Positions 10,139 to 21,155 of a stretch of 64,000 bases of DNA are shown here, piece after piece; the first letter of the stretch is position 1; every line of letters begins with the position of its first letter. The position numbers were made by a program, and so were the translations under genes. The stretch is taken from positions 249,997,582-250,061,581 of the forward strand of contig CP136061.1 of NCBI GenBank assembly GCA_032622095.1, read 5' to 3'. The stretch comes from Siphonodentalium dalli (taxonomy: Eukaryota; Mollusca; Scaphopoda; Gadilida; Siphonodentaliidae). The notes under the pieces were generated by a model. It was given only the letters and a program-made list of their open reading frames with translations. It made no database searches and had not been told where the DNA came from.

Positions 10139-10748
10139 CAGTAATGCCATAAGTAATCGACTCCTTAACCCTTTACCCAACAGAAGGGCCCTGTGCCAAT
10201 GCATTCTCTTATATATGCGAGTCGACCATAGGTCGCCTCGCATATATAAGAGAATGCATTGGCTTAACACATTAATAATTATAAAATTGTTAAAGAATGT
10301 AAGACAAAATGGTAAAAAGTGTTAAAAAAAGAATTTTTTTAGGCCAATGCATTCTCTTATATATGCGAGGCGACCTATGGTCGACTCGCATATATAAGAG
10401 AATGCATTGGCACAGGGCATAACTGTAACTATCACAATGCGGTCAAGGAGCCGGTTCCAATGATATCCATATTTGTATGGTTCTATTGAGACAGACCGAA
10501 GATATTTTAGGCTGTTGAAGCTTTATTTGGCCGGTTTTGGCCGTTTTGTTGGGTAAAGGGTTAACCACAGCAGAATTATGGGTAACTTTTCAGGATTTAG
10601 TTGGAAATATGGCTTGTTGCCATTCATCGGAAAGCACTCGGGAAGAGCTTTCCGATGAATGGCAACAAGTCATATTTCCGACTAAATCCTGAAAAGTTAC
10701 CCATAAATCTGCTATGGTTAAGGAGTCGGATTACTTAGGGCATTACTG
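10139..10748. mobile_element. Family C element interrupted by family A
   Basis: Ends CAGTAATGCCATAAG and GGGCATTACTG lie between TA dinucleotides. The left arm is split at its own TTAA (ACTCCTTAACCACAGC) by a complete family A element. Removing family A and one TTAA restores an ordinary family C palindrome of about 210 bp. Confidence 0.88.
10165..10564 (+). mobile_element. Family A piggyBac-type MITE, copy 3 (nested)
   Basis: Complete copy inserted into family C at TTAA. The flanking family C consensus shows that TTAA was duplicated on insertion, direct evidence for piggyBac-type integration. Confidence 0.92.
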
Positions 10749-10837
10749 TAGTACATGTACTGTATCTGACAGGGCATTGAACTTGGCCTTGAATTAGGAC
10801 ATCACTGTCTGACTTTATTTAGTGGTGCGAAGTAATA

Positions 10838-11457
10838 TTAACCCTTTCATAACGGGAGCTGCACTGGTGCAGCATTAAAGATCCTGTGTCAGTGAATTAT
10901 CTTATATACATGTATGTGAGTCTCTCAAGGTCAAGGTAAATATTGTTAGGCCAATGTATTCTCTTATATATGCGAGGCTCCCTATAATGAAAATAAAAAA
11001 TAAAATTTAAATAAATTAAAATGAAATGCCACCCCCCCCCCCCCCCAGCCCTATTTTTTTCTTGCATGTCAACAGAAATAGAGGTATATATTTTTTTGGC
11101 CTTACATTGTCAATAAAGTTTGTTACTCGAGGTCAGTAGAGGGTAGTAGTTCCTTGGATTTGTGTGGTGTACAGCATATTTCACCCTTCAATGACATGGA
11201 ACATCTGAAATTTAGCAAAAACCCTATGCCAGTGCATTCTCTTAATATGCATGTATATGCGAGTCTCCCAGGGGCCTCTCATATATAAGAGAATACAGGT
11301 ATATTGACTTAACAATATTTGTCTTGACCTTGTAAGTCAGTGCATTCTCTTATATAAGCAGGGCTCCCTATTGGAAACTCACATGTATATAAAGAGAATG
11401 CATTGGCACGTGATCTTTAATGCTGCACCAGCGCAGCTCCCATCATGAAAGAGTTAA
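10838..11457. mobile_element. Family A-double-prime TTAA element, copy 1
   Basis: Bounded by TTAA, with inverted ends of about 45 bp: CCCTTTCATAACGGGAGCTG with GTGCAGCATTAAAGATC on the left, and the complement ending CAGCTCCCATCATGAAAGAG on the right. Contains several degenerate hairpins related to the family A hairpin (CATTCTCTTATATATGCGAG, GAGGCTCCCTAT), a 15-base C run near 11,032 and GTCAATAAAGTTTG. No coding capacity. Confidence 0.8.
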
Positions 11458-12162
11458 CGGTCCTCAAGGCACTCACTGGGTAAATACAATGATTTTGAAT
11501 TCCGCCGATCAAATAATAAATATCAACCAAATATTGATTTATTTAAACAGATTAAATGCTGTTCTACTAAACTTGTCGGTGTTCGTATGTACATGTATAC
11601 TGACGCTCTAGCGGAAACCCTGATTTTGGACAATAAGTTCATAAAACGGCCTTGTCATTGATGAACCTATAATCAGAACATGTTTCTTATCTAATAATAG
11701 CAAAGGGTTAATTTTTTGACTTTTAAATTAAGTTTTTCTTGTCTTCCAGATGATAAATTCCATTTATTTTGACTGATTCGAATGAAAATTTGTATAAGGA
11801 GGGTGGTAGGGTTTGAGATTTTAAACTACAGTTAAAGTTCGATTTTGTGTTCCTCTCACCAAGTTATGGACACTTTTTGAGTATGAAATTGAGGTTTTCT
11901 TGTCTTCCTGTTGACAGGGTTGCCTGATCACCACCAAACTTAGTATATTGCTGAATTGGCCATGAATTGAATGCATACTGTGCTTTAATTGGGAGATTAG
12001 TCCCGTGATTTTCTCAAGAGTTATTGGCCATTTTTCAACTTTTTTTTATAATAATTATGTCGAAAATTGTCCCGAGAGACATTCTGTTAGTGGATAAAAT
12101 AACAACACAAAAGAATCCACTAATAGCATATTTAGTCTTGTTGGTTTTTGGCTGATAACTTC
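11458..12162. other. Unassigned; fragments resembling family K
   Basis: From about 11,745 the text (TTCCAGATGATAAATTCC, AAGTTCGATTTTGTGTTCC, CACCAAGTTATGG) resembles phrases at 55,950-56,160, suggesting an old family K fragment. No gene recognised. Confidence 0.4.
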
Positions 12163-12563
12163 CAAGTCTGCAAATAGTGTGTCTGTCATTTGCAGAATGA
12201 GGTCCCCAGAGGGTGAATTTAGTAAAAAATTCCCCCCTCTGAGGACCTCATTCTGCTTAGACCTTAACTTCTGGGAAGTATCTGTTATAGTCTCAAATTA
12301 ACATTGTTTTTAGTTACTTTTTCCCTTCTGTTCAGTTTCTATATTCCCTAATTTACAAAAGATAATAAAATGTATGATTGAAGTGCCCAATGGGTGAACA
12401 TATCCAACTTCAACTGGGGAACTTCAATCTGATCCTAGATCTTCCATAGAAGTCGAGGCCTCAGCAGAATGGGGTTCCCAGAGGGTGAATTTGGATAACG
12501 TCTCTAAATTCACCTTTTGGGGACCTCATTCTGCAAATGACAGACACACTATTACAAGGCTTG
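12163..12563 (+). mobile_element. Family B element, long form
   Basis: Left terminus CAAGTCTGCAAATAGTGTG, left hairpin (apex shortened to TTTAGTAAAAAATTC), internal segment GTTTTTAGTTACTTTTTCCC, right hairpin, right terminus ending CAAGGCTTG. No matching target duplication is visible, so it may be old or rearranged. Confidence 0.75.
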
Positions 12564-13261
12564 CCAACAGGCATATTATGAATTTATGCCTGGCATGCTC
12601 TTTTTATCCAGTGATGTTTGCCATGACACGTAACAAAATACTGATAATAACAAACAGGTATAAATACTGATAATAAACAAACAGGTTTATATACTTAATA
12701 TTACTATTTGAATTTAGGAATTATTAGATAACCTGATATTCACTGATTGTTCGATAAAACTACATGTATGTCTTGTATCACTAGGTGTTAATGGACAAAG
12801 AATTCTTTGCAAAAGTTGCAATGATGTATCTGTATTTGGGACTAAGCCCTGAAAATCCAATTATATACCCATTTTATTTATCAGATTTGTTCTGTGTTTA
12901 GCATTTTTCTTACAAAATAAAAAGAAATGTTCTTCATTTTCTACTGTCATTCATTCTTTTCAAATGTGATCAATTGCTAGAGAACGAACACTTTATTGAG
13001 ACATACATGTACATGTTTTAATTGTACCTTTTCTATTTTTCTAGGAAAAGACATCGATTGAAGGAAGTCTCTTTGTTTATTCAAGGTAAGTTACTAGTTT
13101 AGAGTTACGCTTCCTGATCCTCCATCTCTATTTAGAATGATTTCAGTTATTCATTTTCAAGAAACAGTTTTTAGGTGGTTACCCAAATTCAAGATTTTCA
13201 GCCATACATGTCGATACTAATCTGAGCAGTGATACCATCGCCGAGTCAGATTATGGAGGCG
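12564..13261. other. Unassigned sequence
   Basis: A 29-bp phrase with CTGATAATAAC and AAACAGGT is duplicated at about 12,641-12,692. The rest is unrecognised AT-rich DNA. Confidence 0.4.
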
Positions 13262-13587
13262 TTAACCCTTTACCCAACAGAACGGCCCTGTGCCAATGCA
13301 TTCTCTTATATATAAGAAAAAATGGTAAAAAGTGTTAAAAAAAGTTTTTTTTTAGCCCAATGCATTCTCTTATATATGCGAGGCGACCTATGGTCGACTC
13401 GCATATATAAGAGAATGCATTGGCACAGGGCATAACTGTAACTATCACAATGTGGTCAAGGAGCTGGTTCCAATGATATCCATATTTGTATGGTTCTATT
13501 GAGACAGACCGAAGATATTTTAGGCTGTTGAAGCTTTATTTGGCCGGTTTTGGCCGGTTTTGGCCGGTTTGTTGGGTAAAGGGTTAA
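13262..13587 (+). mobile_element. Family A copy 4, internally deleted
   Basis: Both termini with TTAA are intact. The first hairpin is lost from within its left arm (CATTCTCTTATATA) into the spacer (AGAAAAAATGG). The subterminal GGCCGGTTTT block has an extra unit. Confidence 0.85.
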
Positions 13588-14201
13588 TAGCTCTGTTCAT
13601 GCCGAGTACATGTACAACTTTATTGCACTAATATAGAGTATTTAGGGCCTCGTCTCAGCTAGCTAGGGCTCTCGATCTGACAATGACCTTCATTTTCTAA
13701 TAATGTAATACACTAAATGTAACTTTCACAAACAACTTTCAAAATTTTAAAAATTTAATCCCAAATTTAATTCAAACTAAGAAGTTAGAAAATCTGATGG
13801 CCAATTTGGTTGGCACTAAAACGTCAATTATAGTGAATTCTTCATCTACCCCAAAGACCGGTTGAACTTTATATCAAGTTGAGCCTTTTTCTTATTGATA
13901 CTTTCACTTAAGTCGACCTCAAAATAGTCATAAATCACCACAACTAAATTGTTTTAATACCCTAGTATTTCATTTTACAGATACATATCGATTCATTGCA
14001 TGTCATATGTATTATACATTATATTACCAGAGAAAAATTTATATGCCATGAATTGTTTGCATAAAATTACAATGTAGCTGTTGGTTTCAAGTTGACAAAA
14101 TCATATCAGTATTGATGTTCACAACATTGGTTTGTTTCTAATATTATCAAGATAATTAAGTGATTATCAAATCGAGTTTTTATGTGCAATATACCAGTAT
14201 A
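13588..14201. other. Unassigned sequence
   Basis: No recognised family, gene or RNA; AT-rich throughout. Confidence 0.4.
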
Positions 14202-14267
14202 TTAACCTTTCATGACGGGAGCTGCGCTGGTGAAGCATTGAAGACCCTGTGCCAGTGTATTCTCTTA

Positions 14268-15089
14268 CTGTATACACCCGTCAGTAAGCCCGGGGGGCTC
14301 GTGTACATTTTTACTCACGAGGACCCCCCCCCCCCCCCCCCCCCTGTGCAAAAATTCAGTTAGCCTTCAGGTGCCGACCTAGCATTATGTTTTATACCAA
14401 TACCATATTTTTGTATTTAATAAAGATAATAATGTGTTTTATTTATATTATTTAGAAGACAAAATCACATGATAGTAACCAAAAACAGTGATAGACAGAT
14501 CTATACATTTCAAATCAATTTTAATTAGGTTGTAAATTTTGGGATTAATTTGTAAACACAATAGGGTTGTATGATGAGTTCACAAGTTAATCTAGTTACA
14601 TTAATGCTTAATAATCAAGCAAATTCTTATAAAAACACAACAGTGTGCTGCTGGTCACTCTTCTGTATTATCAAAGGATCCTATAAAAACAGCCAAGTTA
14701 TTACTCCCCATCCAGTTGGATTTACTCTGATAGAGGTGTGAACAATAAGTGTCACATCCTTTGATTTTATTGATTTGATACCTCTTTGATTGATCCAACA
14801 ACTAAGAATAGAATAAGATGTGTATAATTCACAACAATATTAACACAAGTGTATACTTTTTTACATCTTTATTATTTAAGAAAATCAATTGGAAAAAATA
14901 ATAAAAGATGTGCTTGAGTATCTTCTCCTATTCTACAGGATAGAAAGACATGATTGTATAAGTATTCAACTTCCAAATACTCAGAAATGGGGTGGGCATA
15001 TCTACAAGGACCACCCCATGTTTTGTTTAGGGTAAAAAACCCAGACTGGGCTTATCTTGGAGGATAGGCTTACTGACGGGTGTATACAG
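14268..15089. mobile_element. TA-target element with 23-bp inverted ends
   Basis: Inverted ends CTGTATACACCCGTCAGTAA and TTACTGACGGGTGTATACAG are bounded by TA. Removing the element and one TA restores TCTCTTATATATGCGAG, the exact hairpin stem consensus of the host element, so this is a clean TA-duplicating insertion as in Tc1/mariner. The 822-bp interior holds a 19-base C run near 14,325 and no transposase frame. Confidence 0.8.
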
Positions 15090-15198
15090 TATATATGCGA
15101 GTCTCCCATAGGGAACTTCGCATATATAGGAGAATGTACTGGTTTACACGGTCAAGGTAAATATTGTTAGGCCATTGTATTCTCTTATATATGCAAGG

Positions 15199-15555
15199 CT
15201 CATATACTGTAAAATCCTTTTAATTCCTAGGGGTCTATTACTTATTGATTTCGTGGTTTGACCCAACGACGCAATCAACATCCAACAAACTAATAGAATC
15301 AGAGTTGTTAAATGTAAATCTCACTATACCAGACAGAAACGAAGATAAAGTCTGTTTTCGGCATGTCCTAAAATTGGTTGACAAAAAACACGGAAGACGA
15401 AATGAATAGTAATTAATTTAATTTGACAGTGGCTTATTCAATTGTTTATATACATTGTCTGGACCCTGCTATAATAGTTTGTATAAACAATGTTCAATGA
15501 ATTGTTCTCTTAATAAAGGTTAAATGATTCAAATCAAATCAAAGCCACGCACAGT
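15199..15555. mobile_element. Probable insertion inside a hairpin stem
   Basis: Unrelated DNA from CTGTAAAATCCTTTTAATTC to CCACGCACAG splits a hairpin arm (AGGCTCATA and TATATAAGAGAATGC). The tips ACTGT/ACAGT are complementary for five bases only, so ends and class are uncertain. Confidence 0.4.
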
Positions 15556-15600
15556 ATATAAGAGAATGCATTGGCAAATAAAAAGCTCCAGTCATGAAAG

Positions 15601-16110
15601 GTTGGATGGAACCCTGAATATGATGCATTGATGCATTGTTAAAAAAATGATACAATTGTTAAAGAATATAAGAAAAATTGATAAAAAACGATAACAAAAT
15701 GTTAGGCCCTGTGCCAATGCATCATCGTATACATGTATATGGGAGTCCATCATAGGTTGCCTGACATATATAAGAGAATGCATTGGCCTAACATTTTTTT
15801 ATTGTTTTTTATCAATTTTTTTTATATTCTTTAACAATTGTATCATTTTTTTAACAATTTTTTCTTACATTCTTTAAAAAAATTCTTACATTCTCTATCA
15901 ATTTTTATCATTTTTTTTTACATTCTTTAACAGTTTTTATCATTATTTCTTACATTCTTTAACAATTTTTTTTAATTTCATTTTTCATTTTTTTCTTACA
16001 TTTTTTAACAATTATAAAAAATAATATAATTTTTTTTTTGCCAATGCATTGGCACAGGGTTTTCACAAAATTTCAGGAAGCTCCAGTCATAAAAGGTGTT
16101 CTCACCATAT
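15601..16110. repeat. Hairpin element with expanded T-rich spacer
   Basis: A divergent copy of the shared hairpin (GGCCCTGTGCCAATGCATCA to GAATGCATTGGCCTAACA, about 15,705-15,793) is followed by about 230 bp of degenerate tandem units with core TTCTTACATTCTTTAACAA, then GCCAATGCATTGGCACAGGG. The unit is the reverse complement of the family A spacer word TTGTTAAAGAATGTAAGAA, so the spacer appears to have amplified. Confidence 0.65.
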
Positions 16111-16461
16111 TGGATGGGACCCTGAATATATTTTTAAAGAAGGAATTTAGTAACTCTGGAAATCATCACCTATCAAATATAACTGACAAGTTACTTGATT
16201 CAACGATTACAAACGTCTTAATTGAATTTATTTCTCGTCGTAAAGTAAGATCGATAGCAGACACATAGAACTGGTAACGATTCTCACAAGGGGATTACAG
16301 TGTATTAAATGAAGCCATACACCTCTTGGCTCAAAAAACACAATTTCTCCAGAGGATATCTTTTCTATGCATGTCCTAACATCTATGATTATGAGTGACA
16401 AAAAGAATTTCAAACCTTAGATATATATGTGCCTTTGGGAATAAAAGATTTGATTCGCTAA
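16111..16461. other. Unassigned sequence
   Basis: TTGGATGGGACCCTGAATAT at 16,110 echoes TTGGATGGAACCCTGAATAT at 15,603, so a short flank is duplicated on both sides of the expanded hairpin element. Otherwise unrecognised. Confidence 0.45.
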
Positions 16462-16873
16462 CAAGTCTGACATTTGCAGAATGAGGTCCCAGAGGGTGAA
16501 TTTAGTTATGCTATCCTGCAGTGGGCTAGCATCAAATTCACACCCTCTGTGGACCTCATTCTATGTAGGCCTCATCTTCTAGGAAGTGTCTATAGTCTCA
16601 ATTTAACATTGTTTTTAGTTATTTTTTCCCTTCTGGGAAGTTTCTATATAACCCCTAATTTAAAGATGATTAAATTTGGTGACCAATGGGTGAACATGAC
16701 CAACTTCAACAGGGGAACTTCAATCTGATCCTTGGTCTCCCATGGCAGTTGAGGCCTAAACAGAATGAGATCCCTAGAGGGTGAATTTGGTGATGCTGGC
16801 CCACTGTGCGTCACTAAATTCACCCTCTGGGAACCTCATTCTGTAAACATCAGACACACTATATCCAGGCTTG
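16462..16873 (+). mobile_element. Family B element, long form
   Basis: Left terminus CAAGTCTGACATTTGCAG (shortened), two hairpins, internal TCAATTTAACATTGTTTTTA and CAACTTCAACAGGGGAACTT, right terminus CTATATCCAGGCTTG. Target duplication not evident. Confidence 0.75.
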
Positions 16874-17045
16874 TTCCTGATTCAGGTTGCCAATTCAATT
16901 CGATAATAGAATTTGATTATTTTCAAATCATCCTCCTTGGGGCTGAAAAAGAACACGAGGTTGAAGATGCCTTGTTTTCAATTTCAAAGTTGACTATACA
17001 TGTAGGTCTATTTAATAGGCCAATATAAAATATTATTCGATTCTC
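16874..17045. other. Unassigned sequence
   Basis: No repeat or gene recognised. Confidence 0.35.
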
Positions 17046-17172
17046 AGACACCACTGCATTGAAATAAATGGCCCGCATTGGACGTCTCACACACCACTGC
17101 ATTGAAATAAATGGCCTGCATTGGACGTTCAGACACCGCTGCATTGAAATAAATGGCCCGCATTGGACGTTT
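17046..17172 (+). repeat. 43-bp tandem repeat, three units
   Basis: CACTGCATTGAAATAAATGG and CCGCATTGGACGT recur at about 42-43-bp spacing. Confidence 0.85.
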
Positions 17173-17429
17173 TATTTCAATATTTAATATTATGACCAAA
17201 AAATGTGTTTGTTTTTTTTTCAAAATTATTTTGATTCTCAGGTTTGGCATATATTCTACTTGAGATTCGATTCATTCTCACGAATCTGATTCGATTCAAG
17301 ATTTTATTTGACTGTAACCCCCCACCCCCACCACCCCCCTTCTGGTGTCTTTGTCTTACATGTAACAATAAAAAGGCAACTACTCTGTACTATCCCAATC
17401 TCTTACCCCACGCCCTCTCCCTTCCTCCC
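17173..17429. other. Unassigned; homopolymer tracts
   Basis: Contains a C-rich stretch at about 17,319-17,340 and a short inverted phrase GATTCGATTC/GAATCTGATTC; no gene. Confidence 0.35.
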
Positions 17430-17815
17430 TGTAGTGCCACTAAGTACAAATCATCACTATAGTTGAGATGCAAGGTGTCTGCTAGATCACAGACTGCAGT
17501 TGATATTAATGGGGTGCACATGGTGTTATCACTTTAACTACTGTTAATCGAGCCCTTGCCCCCCCCCCCTTACCCACACAGCGCCACTGTGTACAAATCA
17601 TCACTATAGTTGAGATTAAGTCATCACTTTATATTTACCATGTACATATGGTGCTTATCACTTCACCAGCTGTTAATCGAGCCCTGGTCCCCCTCCCCTC
17701 CCCACACAGTGCCACTGTGTACAAATCATCACTATAGTTGAGATTAAGTCATCACTTTATATTTACCATGTACATATGGTGCTTATCACTTCACCGGCTG
17801 CTATTTTGCATTCAT
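17430..17815 (+). repeat. Tandem repeat of about 129-148 bp, three units
   Basis: GTACAAATCATCACTATAGT recurs near 17,440, 17,589 and 17,718. Units also share TGTTAATCGAGCCC and a C-rich tract; the last two contain TTATATTTACCATGTACATA. Confidence 0.75.
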
Positions 17816-17869
17816 GAGTTTTATGACCGTTCATTGATTGTGATCTCCACCTTAACATTATATCATATG

Positions 17870-18022
17870 CAGGGAGCCTCCATGTATAAGAGAATACATG
17901 TACATTGGCATAACAATATTTACATGTAACTTGACCTTGTACATGTAAGCCAGTGCATTCTCTTATATATGCTAGGCTCCCTATGGTAGACTCGCATATA
18001 TAAGATCTTTAATGCTGCACCC
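17870..18022. mobile_element. Family A-double-prime fragment
   Basis: Contains GAGCCTCCATGTATAAGAGA, CATTCTCTTATATATGCTAG, GACTCGCATATATAAG and the start of the right end (ATCTTTAATGCTGCAC), then stops at the minisatellite. Confidence 0.6.
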
Positions 18023-18690
18023 CCACAGTGTACTTCTGATGGGTACACAGAGTACTCATGGCTTCATGATTGGTACATTGGGTACACATGGTTACATGTA
18101 CATTGTATTTGTGATGGGTATGTAGGATACACATTGTTACATGTGCTAGTACTTCTGATGGGTACACATGGTTACATGTACATTGTATTTGTGATGGGTA
18201 TGTAGGATACACATTGTTACATGTGCTAGTACTTCTGATGGGTACACATGGTTACATGTACATTGTATTTGTGATGGGTATGTAGGATACACATGGTTAC
18301 ATGTACATTGTATTTGTGATGGGTACACATGGTTACATGTACATTGTATTTGTGATGGGTATGTAGGATACACATGGTTACATGTACTAGTACTTCTGAT
18401 GGGTACACAGGGTACACATGGTTACATGTACATTGTATTTGTGATGGGTATGTAGGATACACATGGTTACATGTACTAGTACTTCTGATGGGTACTTGGG
18501 GTACACATGGTTACATGTACTAGTACTTCTGATGGGTATGTAGGATACACATGGTTACATGTACTAGTACTTCTGATGGGTACTTGGGGTACACATGGTT
18601 ACATGTACTAGTACTTCTGATGGGTATGTAGGATACACATGGTTACATGTACTAGTACTTCTGATGGGTACTTGCAGGTTACATGGACTT
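18023..18690 (+). repeat. Minisatellite, GGTTACATGTAC units
   Basis: About 16 units of variable length share GATGGGTA and ACACATGGTTACATGTAC. Two sub-types alternate: one with ATTGTATTTGTGATGGGTAT and one with TAGTACTTCTGATGGGTAC. Minus-strand frames here repeat MYPTYPSQIQCTCNHV but are by-products of the repeat. Confidence 0.88.
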
Positions 18691-19738
18691 CTATTTCTGG
18701 TTATAGTTTACTGGATGCCCACAATGAAAATACTAGCAGAAGTAGAGCTTATGTTCAATAAAAAACACAACAAATTGAAGCAATAAATAAATATATTTCT
18801 AAATGCAAAATTTTCCATTATTGATTGATTGATTAGATTTTTGGTCACTATTGACATTATGTCATGGCCATTGAAGAATGTCGTCTATGGTCAATGGATA
18901 CTCCTTCACTAGCATGGATACTATGAGAATATATGTGCCAGTCACGAGTTCGCTGATGAGAAATTTAACGAGATTTATTGCCATGGACCTCGTCCGGAAC
19001 GGAAATCAATCGAAAGTACATCACATGTATCAAACCAGGTTCGCTACAAGGTTCGCTATAGCATGTTAGGCACTTTATTTTTTATTACTTGGTTTACAGA
19101 TTATTTTTTTTATCAAAGGTTGGGCTGATTGGACCGTGGATTGGAGGGGAAAAAAAATAAATTGTTGTCAAAGTTTGTCAAAACAATATGGGTGGGAGGG
19201 GAGGAATCATTTTTTTTTTAAATGTATTAATACATATATGAATCTGGTTTTTAATACATTTTTTGATTTGGAAGTGTCTTTAAAGGTACTCAATCCATTC
19301 AGACGGTCCCAATATCATCAGGTTACAACAACAACATTTCTTCAAGATACGCTTTAGTTATCAGAATCAATTTATTAAAACAAAATATTGCTAACCGCTG
19401 TCAACTATGGTATAAAATTTCCCAAAACATGTTATTTATCAACAAAATATAGCTGTATTATCACTTGAGTACAACGAAATGGGCCGTATTACCACTTGAT
19501 TTCAGAGTTTTCCATCTTCATCTGCAATTTTGTCCGAGACCATCGGTTTGACGACTTTTTTCCAGGCCACAAATAAGTACACAAATAAGTACACATCTCA
19601 AGAAATAACAAATTTAAAAAATCAATATCTGATCACTCTGAGCTTTGAAGGGTGGGTTCCTCGACTCAAATCAAATATGTTTTACCCCCGAAGCCAAAGA
19701 AATAGTAATTTGGGAGCTTTAATTCGTATTATGCATCT
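18691..19738. other. Unassigned sequence
   Basis: About 1 kb with no recognised family. Short frames (63-73 codons) show no similarity to known proteins. ACAAATAAGT is doubled at about 19,569-19,590. Confidence 0.4.
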
Positions 19739-20156
19739 TTAACCCTTTCAGTGCCAGGGCCGATGAGCTCATCGGCCCTAATTTACGTTCTGTTTTTTTT
19801 TTTGGGTATGCTTAAGCATGCTATAGCGAATTTAAAAACAAACTGGATAAAACCTTGGGGGCATGTTATAACTCAAAACTATCACCAAGTATTCATAGTA
19901 ATATTTTGATGCCCATGAAAAACGTAAGATTCCCTGGCACTAAACCTACAAAATAAGTCTGTTAAAGAATATAAGAAAAAATTATTAAAATTGTAGAAAT
20001 TGTAAAAAATAATAACAAATGATGAAAAATTGTTAGGCCAATGCATTATCTTATATATGCGAGGCGACCTATGGTCGATTCGCATATATAAGAGAATGCA
20101 TTGGCACAGGGTATATGGGTTGATACAAAAATCGGACTTGGCACTGAAAGGGTTAA
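19739..20156 (+). mobile_element. Family A-prime TTAA element, copy 1
   Basis: TTAA-bounded, ends CCCTTTCAGTGCCAGG and TTGGCACTGAAAGGG. A small palindrome GCCGATGAGCTCATCGGC lies at the left. The right half has one copy of the shared hairpin (ATGCATTATCTTATATATGC) and GGCACAGGGTATATGGGTTG. The interior TTTTTCATGGGCATCAAAA segment lies on the minus strand at 5,880-5,945. No coding capacity. Confidence 0.82.
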
Positions 20157-20260
20157 CCCTTCTATGACCTGAACTTCCTGAAAGTTTGCTAAAACCCTGT
20201 GCCAAGGAATTCTCTTATATACATGTACATTGTATGTGAGTCTCCCATAGGGAGGGTTAA
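20153..20260. mobile_element. TTAA-element remnant abutting A-prime
   Basis: Begins TTAACCCTTCTATGACCTGA with AACTTCCTGAAAGTTTGC, as at 49,743, contains half a hairpin (GGAATTCTCTTATATAC) and reaches TTAA at 20,257. The left TTAA is shared with the preceding element. Confidence 0.55.
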
Positions 20261-20354
20261 AGCTAGGTATGGGAGAATTATCATCAATATCAGTGTCTGC
20301 CAAGTTTGTTATTCCCTGCTGCCATACATGTGTAGAATCAAAACAAAGAAACCT

Positions 20355-20579
20355 TCTCCAAAATGAGGTTCCAAGAGGGGTGAATTTAGTGACACTATTC
20401 GGTGAACATCACCAACTTCAACTGGGGAAGTAGCTCTCCCATAGCAGTTGAAGCCTAAGCAGGATGAGGTTCCCAGAGTGTGAATTTGGTGATGCTAGCT
20501 GCCGTGCGGGATAGTGTCACTAAATTAACCCTCTGGGGACGTCATTCTGCAAATGCCAGACACACTATATCCAGGCTTG
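20355..20579 (+). mobile_element. Family B element, degenerate
   Basis: A degenerate left hairpin (only the GGTGAATTTAGTGACACTAT side remains), internal CATCACCAACTTCAACTGGG, a full right hairpin and right terminus CTATATCCAGGCTTG. The left terminus is missing. Confidence 0.65.
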
Positions 20580-20672
20580 TAAATAATCCATGTAAAGCTC
20601 ATTCTCAAAAATAAGAAAAAAATGTACAAACCCCAACAAATTTCCCTAACTGCCTGCCCTGAACATAAGTTG

Positions 20673-21155
20673 TTATACCCTCCGCAACAAGTTGTGGGGG
20701 GGTATACTGGAATCAGCTCGTCCGTCCGTCTGTCCATCAGAGTACCGGACGTCCGTGGACACAATTTTGTCAGAGCTTTTATTCCTACATTTTCTGGTCA
20801 ATATTTTTTAAACTTGGCACAGATATTTAGTACCTTGGGAACCTGTGCACCTGCGATTATGAGGTATGTCCGAATTTTTTTTGTGGAGTTAGCCCCATTT
20901 TTCAACTTAGAAAATCTTCTCAAAATATATAATTTTGTCCGAGCTTTTATTCCAAACATATTTCAGTCAATAGGTTTTAGGATTAAGGGTTAAGAGGTTC
21001 AAGATTAGTGTTAGGGCTTAGGCGATTTAGGGTTACCTGTTCACATAATTTCAGTGCCCTATATACAGTAATGGCTACTACATTCAAATAACATGTTGAA
21101 TACGGGGGGTACTAGTATACCTCAGTCCCATCTGGGACAGGCCCATCTCTAGTTA
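20673..21155 (+). repeat. Dispersed repeat family K (CGTCCGTC type), copy 1
   Basis: Starts TTATACCCTCCGCAACAAGT, a short terminal hairpin, followed by CTCGTCCGTCCGTCTGTCC. TTTTGTCAGAGCTTTTATTC near 20,766 is echoed by TTTTGTCCGAGCTTTTATTC near 20,933. Repeats with this CGTCCGTC block occur widely in marine invertebrate DNA. The 123-codon frame across it is non-coding repeat read-through. The end is not defined. Related to 60,733-61,110. Confidence 0.6.

Larger units (their letters stand above)
14202..15600. mobile_element. Family A-double-prime element, copy 2, with nested insertions
   Basis: Left end TTAACCTTTCATGACGGGAGC with GCGCTGGTGAAGCATTGAAG matches copy 1. Its hairpins are interrupted by TA-target elements at 14,268-15,089 and probably 15,199-15,555. 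The right side ends in GCTCCAGTCATGAAAGG, a variant terminus lacking the final TTAA. Confidence 0.6.

Noticed and set aside
20622-20993. 123-codon frame VRAFIPTFSGQYF as a conserved protein
   Set aside because: Falls in the family K CGTCCGTC repeat, which contains internal doubling and recurs in other frames.
20950-21037. Interstitial telomere-like TTAGGG words
   Set aside because: Only scattered AGGGTT/TTAGGG-like words without a regular six-base period.
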